Shown here: positions 8,458-20,066 of the stretch, piece after piece
Numbering within the stretch: the stretch's first letter is position 1
Layout of the letters: each line of letters starts with the position of its first letter
Source of the DNA: Edaphocola aurantiacus
GTDB taxonomy: Bacteria > Bacteroidota > Bacteroidia > Chitinophagales > Chitinophagaceae
Assembly: GCF_019797745.1 (NCBI RefSeq)
Contig: NZ_VOSI01000004.1
Coordinates: 518,089-582,088 of the forward strand
DNA length: 64,000 nucleotides
Direction of reading: 5' to 3'
Notes under the pieces: generated by a model
Database searches by the model: none
What the model was told of the DNA's origin: nothing
Seen by the model: only the letters and a program-made list of their open reading frames with translations
Translations under genes and position numbers: made by a program

Positions 8458-9153
8458 ATGGGATATAAAACGATATTCTTCGACCTGGATCATACCCTCT
8501 GGGATTTTGAGCAGAACTCCTTTAATACACTGGAGCATATCTATCATGAGCATAATCTGGCTGATCGCGGAGTCGATTCTCTGACTTCTTTTCATCAGCG
8601 GTTCAAAGCACATAACGACAGGCTCTGGGCCCGTTACCGCAATGGCTTTATCGGCAGAGAAGATCTGAAGTGGAAGCGTATGTGGCTTACCCTGATTGAA
8701 TTTAAGATCGGCGATGAGCGGCTTGCCAGAGACTTAAGCGCAGTGTATATGGATATGCTGCCTTACCAGCAAAGCCTATTCCCGCATGCATTAGAGATAC
8801 TGGACTATTGTAAGGAGAAGTCGTACGATATGAACCTGATCACAAATGGGTTTGAAGATACACAATGGAAGAAGCTGAATGCTACCGGCATTGGTAATTA
8901 TTTTTCTCATGTCATCACTTCGGAAACGAGCAATAGCCTGAAACCGCATGCGCCTATCTTTACCTATGCCTTATCGCTTGCGATGGCTGATAAAGAGAGC
9001 TCGATCATGATCGGAGACAGTCTGGAAGCAGATGTGCTGGGTGCACAGTCATTTGGTATGGACCAGGTATATTTCAATCCGGAACAAGTGGTGCATAATG
9101 AGCAACCTACTTTCGAGATATCCTGCCTCAGCGAACTGAAAGGGATTTTATAA
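8458..9153 (+). CDS. yjjG: YjjG-type HAD pyrimidine nucleotidase
   Basis: The 231-residue protein has the HAD motif I FDLDHTLW at residues 7-14 (Asp nucleophile and acid/base), motif II in LITNG, a Lys in SLKPHAP, and motif IV in MIGDSLEADVLGA. This pattern matches the YjjG family, which dephosphorylates non-canonical pyrimidine nucleoside monophosphates and helps keep them out of DNA. An upstream in-frame ATG at 8401 would overlap the DUF4286 gene; ATG 8458 gives the family's usual N-terminus. Confidence 0.85.
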   Translation: MGYKTIFFDLDHTLWDFEQNSFNTLEHIYHEHNLADRGVDSLTSFHQRFKAHNDRLWARYRNGFIGREDLKWKRMWLTLIEFKIGDERLARDLSAVYMDMLPYQQSLFPHALEILDYCKEKSYDMNLITNGFEDTQWKKLNATGIGNYFSHVITSETSNSLKPHAPIFTYALSLAMADKESSIMIGDSLEADVLGAQSFGMDQVYFNPEQVVHNEQPTFEISCLSELKGIL

Positions 9154-9164
9154 TAATACCTACT

Positions 9165-9211
9165 TATACATAAAAAAGGAGCGATATGATATCGCTCCTT
9201 TTTTATGTATA
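9165..9211. terminator. Bidirectional terminator with 22-bp perfect stem
   Basis: Arms 9165-9186 and 9190-9211 pair perfectly with a 3-nt loop. A GGAGCGATA core is flanked by A6/T6 tracts and an outer TATACAT/ATGTATA segment. It separates the convergent genes ending at 9153 and 9225. Confidence 0.9.
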
Positions 9212-9224
9212 GTACTTAGAAATT

Positions 9225-12200
9225 TTAGAAATCAAATCCCAGTGCCAGATGGTAGGTAAATTTATTGTCCAGGTTCATGGCACCGTCAAATCGTACAAAG
9301 TAGCCGTACACCATAGTTCTCAGTCCTAAGCCATAACCTAATCCTACAGAGTTATTACCCGCATTATTGATGGTAAGGGTTATATTACCCGGTGAGTTAG
9401 GATTGTTGGGAGAAATAAAAGTTGCGGCTCTGCTGCGTTGGTCATCGCGGCTAGGAAGTAAGTACTGCCATGCACTACCGGCATCTACAAAGGCGATTGC
9501 TTGCAGATTCTTCCAGATGCTGGCCTGTACCGGCTTACGGAACAATGTTTCAAATACCGGCATTCTTAATTCTGCACTGACTACCATATAAGTATTGCCA
9601 TTACGTGCATTCTGGTTATAGCCCCTCATACTGGTTGCCAGGCTCTGGAATGCAAACTGGCTTGATGGAATAGGGTAGTTGTCCAGCTTGGCATTGAGGG
9701 CATTATCTACACCGCCCAGCATATACAATATCTTTTCATTTCCGCCGGAGTGCGCACCTGCAGTACGTACCGCGAAGATCATGTTTTTATATACCGGTTT
9801 GTAATAACGGATATCAAATCCGAAATTATAAAACCCACCTGATTTCGGACGAGGCTGTTCACTGGTCGTGTACACGTTATCGTCATGAAATTTATACAGG
9901 TATTCTGCAAATAATTTCATGCGCAGACCATCATAGATATTCGGCAGAATAGCCCTGGTGTCATCATGCACATATTCCGCTCTTGAGGTGATGTAGTATT
10001 TATCTTCGTCCGGAATAACAGTACTGATCGGGTTTACCGTTCTTAAAATAGTACGATCCTGTCTCAGCCCAAGGTTCAGGCGTATACTTTTCGTTTTGTC
10101 CAGCGGATAATTGGCATAGCCCTGGATAATATTAACCATTGGTTTGATCGGCAGTGTAAAGATCTCCCGTCCTGCAGAAGTGGTTGCCACCAGGTTTACC
10201 TGCTGGTTTTTAGCCTCACGGTAATAAGTGAAGCCCCAGTCTACTCTGCGTTTGAAGTTGTCGAACTGCACGAAATAGGCAGAACCGTTTATGCCCAGAG
10301 GAATGCGCATACCACCTGTAAAGCGGTAGTTTTCCATCTTATCATATACGCTCGCCGAAATCATACCGCCCAGAGATGGGGTAGTAAGGGTTCCTGTAAA
10401 ATTCTGATAACGGGTAAAGAGAATATTATTGTCCAATCGCAGGCTGTAAAAGTCTGTTTTGAAACTTGGCTTGTATTGTCTGGATTTGAGTTTGATATAG
10501 GTACTGTCGACATACACAATATGCTTCTGCTTTTGCGTATCAGTAACGACAGTGCTGCTGCCACCGGCCAGTTTCTGTGCAAATTCGCTGGATTCAGGAC
10601 GTACAGGATTGGTTACTGCACTGCTGTCTGCGCCACTTTGATATTGAGTATTCGATCTCCTTCTCCTGTTATTGAAACGGCTTTGCAGGTTATTGCCTTC
10701 CTGTATATTCAGGCCATCAGCTGCAACTTCTTTGTTGTGGCTGGACTGACGGTCTCTCTTACTGCCGGCATTGCTGCTGCGGTTGTCTTTAATGATTACA
10801 TTACTCTTGGTATTGCTCAGGAATGGTTCCTCTACCAGGCTTGACTGGGTTCTGTTAGCAGGACGCAGATCGCCGAATGGTGAAGGCAGTTCTATGCTGC
10901 GGAAGTATACTTTAACACCATCAGGCGTCTTGATTACATCTGCAATGCTCTTACTGGCAGGGTTATACTGCTGGTACATGATATTGTAATTACCATCAGT
11001 AGCAGGAATGCTATAGGCAACATCGCGATTACGCTCATCTCTGGTAAAGGAAATAACGTTTCGGTTAATGATACCATTTGCATTGGTCAGGTAAGCAAAG
11101 TTATCCTGTCCGTATGGAATGATCTGGCGCACCTCGGCCTGTTCATTAGGCGTGAGGGGCATCAGCTCATAGCTCTGTGTCGTAGCATTATAAAAGTACC
11201 CTTTCAGGTTGCCCGTAGGCAATTCGTTCGGTAAGGGTTGGATATTAATGAATGGCTCCGGACGATTGGAGAGGAAAACAATACCTTTACGGGAGCCCCC
11301 GCTTACAAAGTTCGGTTCCAGGTCATCATATACATCATTGGTCAACTGGTTGACACGGCCTCTTTTCAGGCGGTATTCAAACAGATCACTTTGTCCGTTT
11401 TTGATCGCAGACATAATGATCATATCATCATCCTCCATAAAAGTGAAGCTGAGAACCCGGTCAAACTTCTGGCTGGAGATGCGGAACATGTCGATCTTCG
11501 CCTTAACCGCATCATAAACCTTCAGATAGATTATTCCGTATTTTTTATATACAATACCCAGTTTATAGCCGGTATTGCTCCAGGCCAGGATAGGGTAGTC
11601 CGGGTCATCACTTTCGTTATGATTGATGTATCCGCCGCTGACAATATTTGATTTCAGTTTTGTTTTGGCGCCTTCTATCGTGCGGGTGCTTTCCAGGTAT
11701 ACATCATACATACCATTCTTCCAGGAAACATAGGCCACGTCATAACCGCGGGGCGATACTTTTACATTAGAGATCCTGCGCTGATCATCGTTGTTCTCGA
11801 TATTCAGCAAAGCCGCCTCTGCTGTAACGTCGGTCTGTAATTGCAGATCGGCAGTGTATGCAGCCTGGTAATAAGCGACCAGTGAGTCAAAGTTCGGTAC
11901 GATCTTCATCCCCGTCAGTGCTTTAACCGCCTTATTGATCTTTGTATCGTTCTGGGTAAGGAAGATAAAGTCCTGCACCTCTTTAGTACCGTATTTATCA
12001 ATCAGGTATTTCCAGAACGCTTTGCCGGAGAGTTGAGGGTATTTACGGGCCAATTCTTCAAATTTTACCCGCTTGCCTGTGTTCACCAGCGTTTTCCATT
12101 CATTATTAGAGCGGGTGTCCCAGCCATCTACCACATAATCCAGGTATCCCTCTGTAAACCATTTGGGCAGGTCCAGGATCAGGGAATTCTTTAAGGCATC

Positions 12201-12689
12201 AATCAGGTTATCGCCAAAAGTAGTCTTGGCCAATATAATGCCGGACAGGGCCGAGCGCAGCTGATGCTTGAGGTCGCTGTGCTTGCCGGTAAAGTAGATA
12301 ACAAGCTTATCATCTACCAGGTTTACCCGGCCTGCGGTATTATTATGTATATTATTGTTGGATGTAAGCCCGATATTCGTCTGCTGAAAATCGTCATAGC
12401 TATTGTACACCATTACATTTAACTGGCCTGGAAAAAGATTGCCCATTTGCTTTTCAATGGCGCTAAGGTCCTGTTCCAGCTGTTCTGCAACATACCTGGC
12501 CAGGTCGGTGCCTGCCCGGTCATAATGGTATACTTTGAAGCGGGTGGTTTCGTAATACTTCCAGTTGAAACTTTTCCCCTGAATCCTGTTCTGACCAAAT
12601 AGTTCAATATTGGTCTGGGTATGTCCTTGTATAGCGACAGACAGGTTTAGCAGCATAAAACCAGAGAAAGCATAGATTCTATTTCTCAT
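9225..12689 (-). CDS. Large secreted protein: peptidase-MA-like domain, TolB-like propeller, outer-membrane barrel
   Basis: The 1154-residue protein starts with a signal peptide (RNRIYAFSGFMLLNLSVAIQG). About residues 30-260 resemble peptidase MA/gluzincin-like domains (LPKWFTEGYLDY). Next comes a TolB-like beta-propeller region (about 280-620) with repeats such as PDYPILAWSNTGYKLG, then a low-complexity polar linker (about 640-740). The rest looks like a D15/Omp85-type beta-barrel ending in FTYHLALGFDF with a terminal aromatic. It should sit in the outer membrane with a periplasmic propeller. The expected HExxH zinc motif is degenerate (HQLRS). A longer start at 12740 exists, but ATG 12689 directly precedes the signal peptide. 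Function unknown. Confidence 0.75.
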   Translation of the reverse strand: MRNRIYAFSGFMLLNLSVAIQGHTQTNIELFGQNRIQGKSFNWKYYETTRFKVYHYDRAGTDLARYVAEQLEQDLSAIEKQMGNLFPGQLNVMVYNSYDDFQQTNIGLTSNNNIHNNTAGRVNLVDDKLVIYFTGKHSDLKHQLRSALSGIILAKTTFGDNLIDALKNSLILDLPKWFTEGYLDYVVDGWDTRSNNEWKTLVNTGKRVKFEELARKYPQLSGKAFWKYLIDKYGTKEVQDFIFLTQNDTKINKAVKALTGMKIVPNFDSLVAYYQAAYTADLQLQTDVTAEAALLNIENNDDQRRISNVKVSPRGYDVAYVSWKNGMYDVYLESTRTIEGAKTKLKSNIVSGGYINHNESDDPDYPILAWSNTGYKLGIVYKKYGIIYLKVYDAVKAKIDMFRISSQKFDRVLSFTFMEDDDMIIMSAIKNGQSDLFEYRLKRGRVNQLTNDVYDDLEPNFVSGGSRKGIVFLSNRPEPFINIQPLPNELPTGNLKGYFYNATTQSYELMPLTPNEQAEVRQIIPYGQDNFAYLTNANGIINRNVISFTRDERNRDVAYSIPATDGNYNIMYQQYNPASKSIADVIKTPDGVKVYFRSIELPSPFGDLRPANRTQSSLVEEPFLSNTKSNVIIKDNRSSNAGSKRDRQSSHNKEVAADGLNIQEGNNLQSRFNNRRRRSNTQYQSGADSSAVTNPVRPESSEFAQKLAGGSSTVVTDTQKQKHIVYVDSTYIKLKSRQYKPSFKTDFYSLRLDNNILFTRYQNFTGTLTTPSLGGMISASVYDKMENYRFTGGMRIPLGINGSAYFVQFDNFKRRVDWGFTYYREAKNQQVNLVATTSAGREIFTLPIKPMVNIIQGYANYPLDKTKSIRLNLGLRQDRTILRTVNPISTVIPDEDKYYITSRAEYVHDDTRAILPNIYDGLRMKLFAEYLYKFHDDNVYTTSEQPRPKSGGFYNFGFDIRYYKPVYKNMIFAVRTAGAHSGGNEKILYMLGGVDNALNAKLDNYPIPSSQFAFQSLATSMRGYNQNARNGNTYMVVSAELRMPVFETLFRKPVQASIWKNLQAIAFVDAGSAWQYLLPSRDDQRSRAATFISPNNPNSPGNITLTINNAGNNSVGLGYGLGLRTMVYGYFVRFDGAMNLDNKFTYHLALGFDF

Positions 12690-12995
12690 AAAGCTCTTTG
12701 AGTCCAATGTAATAGGTGAACTGGCTTCGAATTTACACAAATATTGTTAAATATAATAGTAAGCGACAATTATTATAGGAAAATCGCCGCGCTCAGATCA
12801 TCTGATCTGGTATGTCTTAAGTCCTGAGGAACAGGCATTTCGGGCCGGAAAAATCATATAATGCGGGTACTGCCGTATTGCAGATTGTTATATGCGAAAA
12901 AAGATATAATATTTGAAAATGTTGTTTTGTAGCATAGTGTTGCTCAGCTTGAAATAGATATTAAATTCTATATGCGATAATTTTTATTTATTCTG

Positions 12996-13025
12996 TTTGT
13001 TTTGAAACCAAAACCCTTATCTTTG
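12996..13025 (+). promoter_or_regulatory. Promoter of the ATP synthase operon
   Basis: TTTG (12996-12999), an 18 nt spacer and TATCTTTG (13018-13025) form a textbook Bacteroidota promoter 17 bp before the GTG start of atpB. The remaining 250 bp back to the preceding gene show only AT-rich DNA and a short palindrome (CAGATCA-TC-TGATCTG, about 12796), with no gene. Confidence 0.75.
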
Positions 13026-13042
13026 CACAAAATTTCGAAAAC

Positions 13043-14529
<1,487 letters not shown>

Positions 14530-14558
14530 TCCATTGCTGCAACGCTAACACAAAAGAT

Positions 14559-14597
14559 TAAATTACGCCCGACGCGAAGGGCAGAGGGCGTAATTTA
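14559..14597 (+). promoter_or_regulatory. Stem-loop between atpE and atpF
   Basis: TAAATTACGCCC (14559-14570) pairs with GGGCGTAATTTA (14586-14597) around a 15-nt loop. An A10 tract, not a U-tract, follows about 11 nt downstream, so it is not a classic terminator. It may stabilise the atpBE part of the mRNA or set the high c-subunit stoichiometry (inference). Confidence 0.6.
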
Positions 14598-14657
14598 TTT
14601 AAGCATTAAAAAAAAAATCAAAAACAAGTATCTCTAATCATTACAATATAATCAACA

Positions 14658-15152
14658 ATGGGATTAATCACACCAGCTTTAGGTCTCTTCGTATGGACAT
14701 TGGTAGCATTCTTAATCGTTCTGTTCATCCTGAAAAAATTTGCGTGGAAGCCAATTCTGAAAACGCTGAATGAGCGTGAAACCGGTATTGCAAACTCTAT
14801 TGCTTCTGCTGAAAAAGTAAGATTAGAAATGGCTGAAATGCAGGCAGATAATCAACGTCTGTTGCAGGAAGCTCGTGAAGAGCGTTCTATCATGCTGAAA
14901 GAAGCTAAAGATGCTAAGGATAAAATCATCAACGAAGCTAAAGAGCAGGCGAAAGCTGAAGCTAATAAAATCATGGAAGATGCACGCGTTCAGATCGAAC
15001 TGAAGAAAAACGCTGCACTGACTGAAGTGAAAAACGAAATCGGTAACATGGCTGTTGCTGTTGCAGAAAAAGTACTGCGTAAGAAACTTGATGCTGCTGA
15101 CTCTCAGGCAGATTACATCAGAATGTTAGCTGAAGAAATCAAATTGAACTAA
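14658..15152 (+). CDS. atpF: ATP synthase F0 subunit b
   Basis: The 164-residue stator subunit has one N-terminal membrane helix (about residues 8-26, FVWTLVAFLIVLFIL) and a long charged coiled coil rich in Ala, Glu and Lys (about 40-150). Length is normal. It lies in the atp operon, 26 bp before atpH. Confidence 0.95.
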   Translation: MGLITPALGLFVWTLVAFLIVLFILKKFAWKPILKTLNERETGIANSIASAEKVRLEMAEMQADNQRLLQEAREERSIMLKEAKDAKDKIINEAKEQAKAEANKIMEDARVQIELKKNAALTEVKNEIGNMAVAVAEKVLRKKLDAADSQADYIRMLAEEIKLN

Positions 15153-15178
15153 TTTTAAATCATTCAAATTACCCGTAA

Positions 15179-15739
15179 ATGCCTAATCCACGTCTCGCTT
15201 CAAGATATGCTAAATCATTATTGGATCTTGCAAAAGAACAAAATAATGTGGAAGCGGTATTGAGTGATATGAAGACTTTGCAGAATGCTATCGGGCATTC
15301 CCGCGATTTACAGATGCTCTTACAAAGTCCTTTAGTAAAAGGTGATAAGAAATCGGCTGTACTCGAGTCTATTTTCGCCGGCAAAATAAGCACGCTGACT
15401 AACGCTTTCATAAACCTGTTGGTGAAGAAAGGTAGAGAAGCGAACCTGGCAGAAATGACTAATGCCTTCGAAGCTCAATATCAGGAATTAAATAATATCC
15501 AAACCGTTCATATCACTACTGCTTATCCTATGGATACAGTAACGATGGAAGTGTTATCTGCTCAGATCAAAAGAAGCCTGGGTAATGATAAACTGGTATA
15601 TAAAACAATTATTGATCCAGCGATCATTGGTGGTTTTAAACTGCAGGTGGGTGATAAATATTTCGATATGAGTATCTCCAGAGATCTTACAGATATCAGA
15701 AATCAATTTACCAAAAATGCATTTGTTGCTGATATTTAA
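15179..15739 (+). CDS. atpH: ATP synthase F1 subunit delta
   Basis: The 186-residue protein connects F1 to the b-subunit stalk. It begins PNPRLASRYAKSLLDLAKEQ, the typical OSCP/delta N-terminus, and ends with the conserved KLQVGDKYFDMSISRDL region. Position between atpF and atpA is the standard order. Confidence 0.95.
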   Translation: MPNPRLASRYAKSLLDLAKEQNNVEAVLSDMKTLQNAIGHSRDLQMLLQSPLVKGDKKSAVLESIFAGKISTLTNAFINLLVKKGREANLAEMTNAFEAQYQELNNIQTVHITTAYPMDTVTMEVLSAQIKRSLGNDKLVYKTIIDPAIIGGFKLQVGDKYFDMSISRDLTDIRNQFTKNAFVADI

Positions 15740-15793
15740 TTTCAAGTAACAAACAACATAAAATCTTTAAATCATTATTAAATATTCATAACA

Positions 15794-17371
15794 ATGGTTG
15801 AAATCAAACCGGACGAAATATCGGCGATCTTGCGCCAACAATTGAGCAACTTTAACAGCTCTGCTGACCTAGAAGAAGTGGGTACCGTATTACAAATTGG
15901 TGATGGTATTGCACGCGTTTATGGTCTTGGTGGTGTGCGCCAAGGGGAATTGGTGGAGTTTGAAGACGGTACAAAAGCTATCGCACTGAACCTGGAAGAA
16001 GATAACGTGGGTGTGGTATTGATGGGTGAAAGCGAATCAATCAAAGAAGGTTCTACTGTACGTCGTACTGGTCGTATCGCATCTATCAAAGTAGGTGAAG
16101 GTATGGTTGGCCGTGTGGTAAACACCCTGGGTGAGCCTATCGATGGTAAAGGTCCTCTGAAAGGTGAATTATATGAAATGCCTATCGAGCGTAAAGCGCC
16201 TGGTGTTTTGTTCCGTGAGCCGGTTAAAGAACCACTGCAAACTGGTTTGAAATCTGTTGATGCGATGATTCCTATCGGTCGTGGTCAGCGTGAGCTGGTT
16301 ATCGGTGACCGTCAGACTGGTAAAACTGCTATCTGTCTGGATACCATCATCAACCAAAAAGAATTTTTCGAAGCTGGTCAACCAGTATATTGTATTTATG
16401 TAGCTATCGGTCAGAAAGCATCTACTGTAGCTGCAGTAATGAACACTCTGGAAGCACATGGTGCAATGGCTTATACAACTATCGTATCTGCTTCTGCTGC
16501 TGATCCTGCTCCATTACAGTTCTATGCTCCATTCGCTGGTGCCGCTATCGGGGAGTTCTTCCGTGATACTGGTCGTCCTGCACTGGTTGTATATGATGAT
16601 CTGTCAAAACAAGCGGTAGCTTACCGTGAGGTATCTCTGCTGTTACGTCGTCCGCCGGGTCGTGAGGCTTACCCTGGTGACGTATTCTACTTACACTCCC
16701 GCTTACTGGAAAGAGCTGCGAAAGTAATTAATGATGACAACATCGTTAAGAACATGAACGACTTACCAGAGTCAATCAAACACCTGGTAAAAGGTGGTGG
16801 TTCACTGACTGCATTACCAATTATCGAAACTCAGGCTGGTGACGTATCTGCATACATCCCTACCAACGTAATTTCGATCACTGATGGTCAGATCTTCCTG
16901 GAAACTAACTTATTCCTGTCTGGTATCCGTCCAGCGATCAACGTAGGTATCTCTGTAAGCCGTGTAGGTGGTTCTGCTCAGATCAAATCTATGAAGAAAG
17001 TTGCCGGTACACTGAAACTGGATCAGGCTCTTTACCGTGAGATGGAAGCATTCTCTAAATTCGGTGGTGACCTGGATGCGGCTACTAAAAACGTAATTGA
17101 TAAAGGTGCACGTAACGTGGAAATCCTGAAACAAGCACAGTTCAGCCCGTATTCTGTAGAGAAGCAAGTTGCAATCATCTACTTAGGTACCAACAACCTG
17201 TTAAGAGAAGTTGCAGTTAAGAACATCAGAGCATTTGAAGACCAGTTCATGCTGGAAATGCAAAGCAAACTGCCTAACGTTCTGGCTGAATTCAAAAAAG
17301 GAAACTTACCTGAAGATGGTATCAACCAAATGGTTGAATTAGCTAAAGGCTTAATTCCTCAATACAAATAA
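15794..17371 (+). CDS. atpA: ATP synthase F1 subunit alpha
   Basis: The 525-residue subunit carries the regulatory nucleotide site. The Walker A sequence GDRQTGKT lies near residue 172 and the alpha signature region [16 protein letters not shown] near residue 260. It is the last gene of this block; the gamma subunit gene that usually follows it is absent, and a terminator is found instead. Beta and epsilon genes are also not in the window, which is common in Bacteroidota. Confidence 0.97.
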   Translation: MVEIKPDEISAILRQQLSNFNSSADLEEVGTVLQIGDGIARVYGLGGVRQGELVEFEDGTKAIALNLEEDNVGVVLMGESESIKEGSTVRRTGRIASIKVGEGMVGRVVNTLGEPIDGKGPLKGELYEMPIERKAPGVLFREPVKEPLQTGLKSVDAMIPIGRGQRELVIGDRQTGKTAICLDTIINQKEFFEAGQPVYCIYVAIGQKASTVAAVMNTLEAHGAMAYTTIVSASAADPAPLQFYAPFAGAAIGEFFRDTGRPALVVYDDLSKQAVAYREVSLLLRRPPGREAYPGDVFYLHSRLLERAAKVINDDNIVKNMNDLPESIKHLVKGGGSLTALPIIETQAGDVSAYIPTNVISITDGQIFLETNLFLSGIRPAINVGISVSRVGGSAQIKSMKKVAGTLKLDQALYREMEAFSKFGGDLDAATKNVIDKGARNVEILKQAQFSPYSVEKQVAIIYLGTNNLLREVAVKNIRAFEDQFMLEMQSKLPNVLAEFKKGNLPEDGINQMVELAKGLIPQYK

Positions 17372-17388
17372 TTATCTGTAATGATATA

Positions 17389-17420
17389 AAAAGCGCTCTG
17401 TCTTATGACAGAGCGCTTTT
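17389..17420 (+). terminator. Terminator of the atp block
   Basis: Fourteen-base arms (17389-17402 and 17407-17420) with core AGCGCTCTGTC and a TTAT loop, ending in TTTT and followed by GTTTTT. It closes the operon right after atpA. Confidence 0.88.
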
Positions 17421-17452
17421 GTTTTTAAGAACTGCATATTCCCGTATTTTCC

Positions 17453-17483
17453 TTGACCATCCTCGTTTTAAATCGTAATTTCG
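17453..17483 (+). promoter_or_regulatory. Promoter of hemL
   Basis: TTG (17453-17455), 20 nt, then TAATTTCG (17476-17483), one mismatch to TAnnTTTG, 27 bp before the hemL ATG. Confidence 0.5.
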
Positions 17484-17510
17484 CAGCCGGAAAAAGCAAA
17501 ACAATAAATC

Positions 17511-18806
17511 ATGTACGAATACACTTCTTCTAAATCATTATTCGAAAGAGCACAGCAAAGTATACCGGGTGGCGTGAACTCACCGGTAAGAGCATTCAAA
17601 AGTGTGGGCGGCACACCACTGTTTATCAGAAAGGCCAGCGGTGCTTACCTGTATGATGAAGATGGACAATCGTATATCGATTACATTGCTTCCTGGGGAC
17701 CAATGATCCTGGGACATGCTTATGAACCGGTGATCTCGGCTATAAAAGAAAAAGCCGGTGACTCTACTTCGTTCGGTGCGCCAACCCTGCTGGAAATAGA
17801 GATGGCAGAACTGATCATTTCTATGACTAAAAATGTAGACCTGATTCGTATGGTGAACAGCGGTACTGAAGCCTGTATGTCGGCCATACGCCTCGCCCGT
17901 GGCTATACCGGCAAGAATAAATTTATCAAATTTGAAGGCTGCTATCACGGACATGCCGATATGTTTCTGGTTAAAGCGGGTAGTGGTGTGGCGACATTCG
18001 GTATCCAGAATGTACCTGGAGTAACTGCCGGTATTGCCAATGATACGCTTACTGCACCATATAATGACCTGGCTGCAGTACAAGAACTTGTAGCAGCACA
18101 TAAAAATGAAATTGCAGCGATCATTATCGAACCGATTGCGGGTAATATGGGTTGTATTCTTCCAAAGGAAGACTTTATAAAAGGGTTACGTGAAATCTGT
18201 ACCCAGGAAGGTATTATACTGATCTTTGATGAGGTGATGACCGGTTTCCGTATGGGAGCAGGTGGTGCCCAGGAGCGCCTGGGTATTGATGCCGACCTGG
18301 TAACCTACGGTAAAGTGATCGGTGCCGGTATGCCGGTAGGTGCATTTGGTGGTAAGCGTGAGATCATGGAGCATATTGCCCCATTGGGTAATGTGTACCA
18401 GGCCGGAACCTTAAGTGGTAACCCGCTGGCTATGGCTGCAGGGTATGCCTTACTAAACCAACTGAAATCGCATCCGGAATACTATAACGAACTGGAAGAA
18501 AAAACGATATACCTGCGCAACGGACTGGACGAAGTGCTGAAGGCAAGCGGGGTAGATTATGTGATCAACCAGATGGGCAGTATGATCAGCATTCATTTCT
18601 CTAAACAACCGGTAATCGATTTTGCTACATCTGCAGCATCTGATATTGCCTTTTTCAATAAATTCTTTCATGCTATGCTGAAGAGAGGAGTGTACCTTCC
18701 GCCTTCTGCATATGAAAGCTGGTTCCTGAACAATGCATTGACTTATGCAGATCTGGACAAAACAATTGCCTGTGCTAAAGAAAGCCTGGCAGAATTATTA
18801 GCCTAA
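17511..18806 (+). CDS. hemL: Glutamate-1-semialdehyde 2,1-aminomutase
   Basis: The 431-residue PLP enzyme converts glutamate-1-semialdehyde to 5-aminolevulinate in the C5 haem pathway. Visible motifs are the N-terminal [11 protein letters not shown], the Asp in [10 protein letters not shown] and the PLP Lys in [16 protein letters not shown] (about residue 270). Length is that of the family. The flavoprotein gene follows after 20 bp and may share the transcript. Confidence 0.95.
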   Translation: MYEYTSSKSLFERAQQSIPGGVNSPVRAFKSVGGTPLFIRKASGAYLYDEDGQSYIDYIASWGPMILGHAYEPVISAIKEKAGDSTSFGAPTLLEIEMAELIISMTKNVDLIRMVNSGTEACMSAIRLARGYTGKNKFIKFEGCYHGHADMFLVKAGSGVATFGIQNVPGVTAGIANDTLTAPYNDLAAVQELVAAHKNEIAAIIIEPIAGNMGCILPKEDFIKGLREICTQEGIILIFDEVMTGFRMGAGGAQERLGIDADLVTYGKVIGAGMPVGAFGGKREIMEHIAPLGNVYQAGTLSGNPLAMAAGYALLNQLKSHPEYYNELEEKTIYLRNGLDEVLKASGVDYVINQMGSMISIHFSKQPVIDFATSAASDIAFFNKFFHAMLKRGVYLPPSAYESWFLNNALTYADLDKTIACAKESLAELLA

Positions 18807-18826
18807 TATTTACATCTGGACTATTC

Positions 18827-20062
18827 TTGAATAAGAGCGCACATAAAACTATTGTGATTATCGGCGGCGGTGCCGCCGGTTTTTTCTGTGCGGCTAATAT
18901 TCCGCATCGCCCGGGACAGAAAGTAATCCTGCTGGAGAAAAGTAATAAATGGCTGAGCAAGGTGAAAGTCAGTGGTGGCGGTCGTTGCAACGTTACACAT
19001 AATGCCGACAGCATTGCGGCAATGTCAAAAAAGTATCCCCGCGGCGAAAAATTTGTAAAGAAAACCTTCCATCATTTTTTTGTACCGGATACTATAGCCT
19101 GGTTTCGTCAGCGTGGCGTAGTGCTGAAGACGGAGGCCGATAACCGTATGTTTCCGGTCACCGATGAGTCGCAGACCATCATTGATTGCCTGATGCAGGA
19201 AGTGCAGCGGCAAGGTGTCGATCTGCGCATGCAGCATGCCGTACAGTCGGTAAGTCCTGCTGCGGATGGTGGCTATACCATACAATTACAAGGAAGAGAG
19301 GCCCTATTTGCCGACGTAGTAGTGATTGCCAGCGGTGGTTTTCCTAAGCTGGATATGTTTGAATGGCTCAAGCCTTTAGGACATCAGATCAATCCGCCGG
19401 TTCCCTCTCTGTTTACCTTCAATATTCCCAAACACCCGATTACACAATTTATGGGACTGAGTGTGCCGGATGCACAGGTGCGCATCAATGGCACTAAGCT
19501 GCAACAATCCGGGCCTTTGCTGATAACCCATTGGGGGCTGAGTGGCCCTGCGGTACTGAAATTGAGTGCTTATAGTGCATTGTATCTTGCAGAGCAGCAG
19601 TACCAGTTTAAAATACAGGTCAACTGGCTGAATCAGTTCAATGAAGAAACCCTGCGCCAGCACCTGCTGGAGTATCGTCAGATGCATCCGCAACAAAAAG
19701 TGATGAATACACAAGGGCTTGGCTTACCCGCAAGACTCTGGGAGTATATGATGCAGGAAAGCAGTATAGCTGCTGATATGCGTTGGGGTGATCTTCCGGC
19801 AAAGGACTTTAACCGGTTCGTTAAAAATATTGCTGCCGCCGAATTTGAAGTAAAAGGTAAAACGACTTTTAAAGAAGAATTCGTCACTGCAGGAGGCATA
19901 GACTTGTCTGAAGTGGATAGCAATACGATGGAGAGTAAACTGCAAAAGGGTATATACTTCGCCGGAGAAATTCTTAATATCGATGGAGTGACCGGAGGGT
20001 TTAACTTTCAGAATGCCTGGACAACGGGTTTTATCGCTGCCCAGAGCATTGCAGCATCTTAA
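18827..20062 (+). CDS. HI0933/YhiN-type FAD-binding flavoprotein
   Basis: The 411-residue protein has the FAD motif VIIGGGAAGFFCA, the family motif KVSGGGRCNVTH (about residue 48) and the C-terminal GEILNIDGVTGGFNFQNAW, which together define the HI0933/aminoacetone-oxidase-like family. Its physiological role is unclear in most bacteria. No ATG lies before the Rossmann motif; TTG at 18827 is the best start. It lies 20 bp after hemL and its stop is 4 bp from the convergent DUF4476 gene with no terminator between them. Confidence 0.85.
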   Translation: MNKSAHKTIVIIGGGAAGFFCAANIPHRPGQKVILLEKSNKWLSKVKVSGGGRCNVTHNADSIAAMSKKYPRGEKFVKKTFHHFFVPDTIAWFRQRGVVLKTEADNRMFPVTDESQTIIDCLMQEVQRQGVDLRMQHAVQSVSPAADGGYTIQLQGREALFADVVVIASGGFPKLDMFEWLKPLGHQINPPVPSLFTFNIPKHPITQFMGLSVPDAQVRINGTKLQQSGPLLITHWGLSGPAVLKLSAYSALYLAEQQYQFKIQVNWLNQFNEETLRQHLLEYRQMHPQQKVMNTQGLGLPARLWEYMMQESSIAADMRWGDLPAKDFNRFVKNIAAAEFEVKGKTTFKEEFVTAGGIDLSEVDSNTMESKLQKGIYFAGEILNIDGVTGGFNFQNAWTTGFIAAQSIAAS

Positions 20063-20066
20063 GTCT

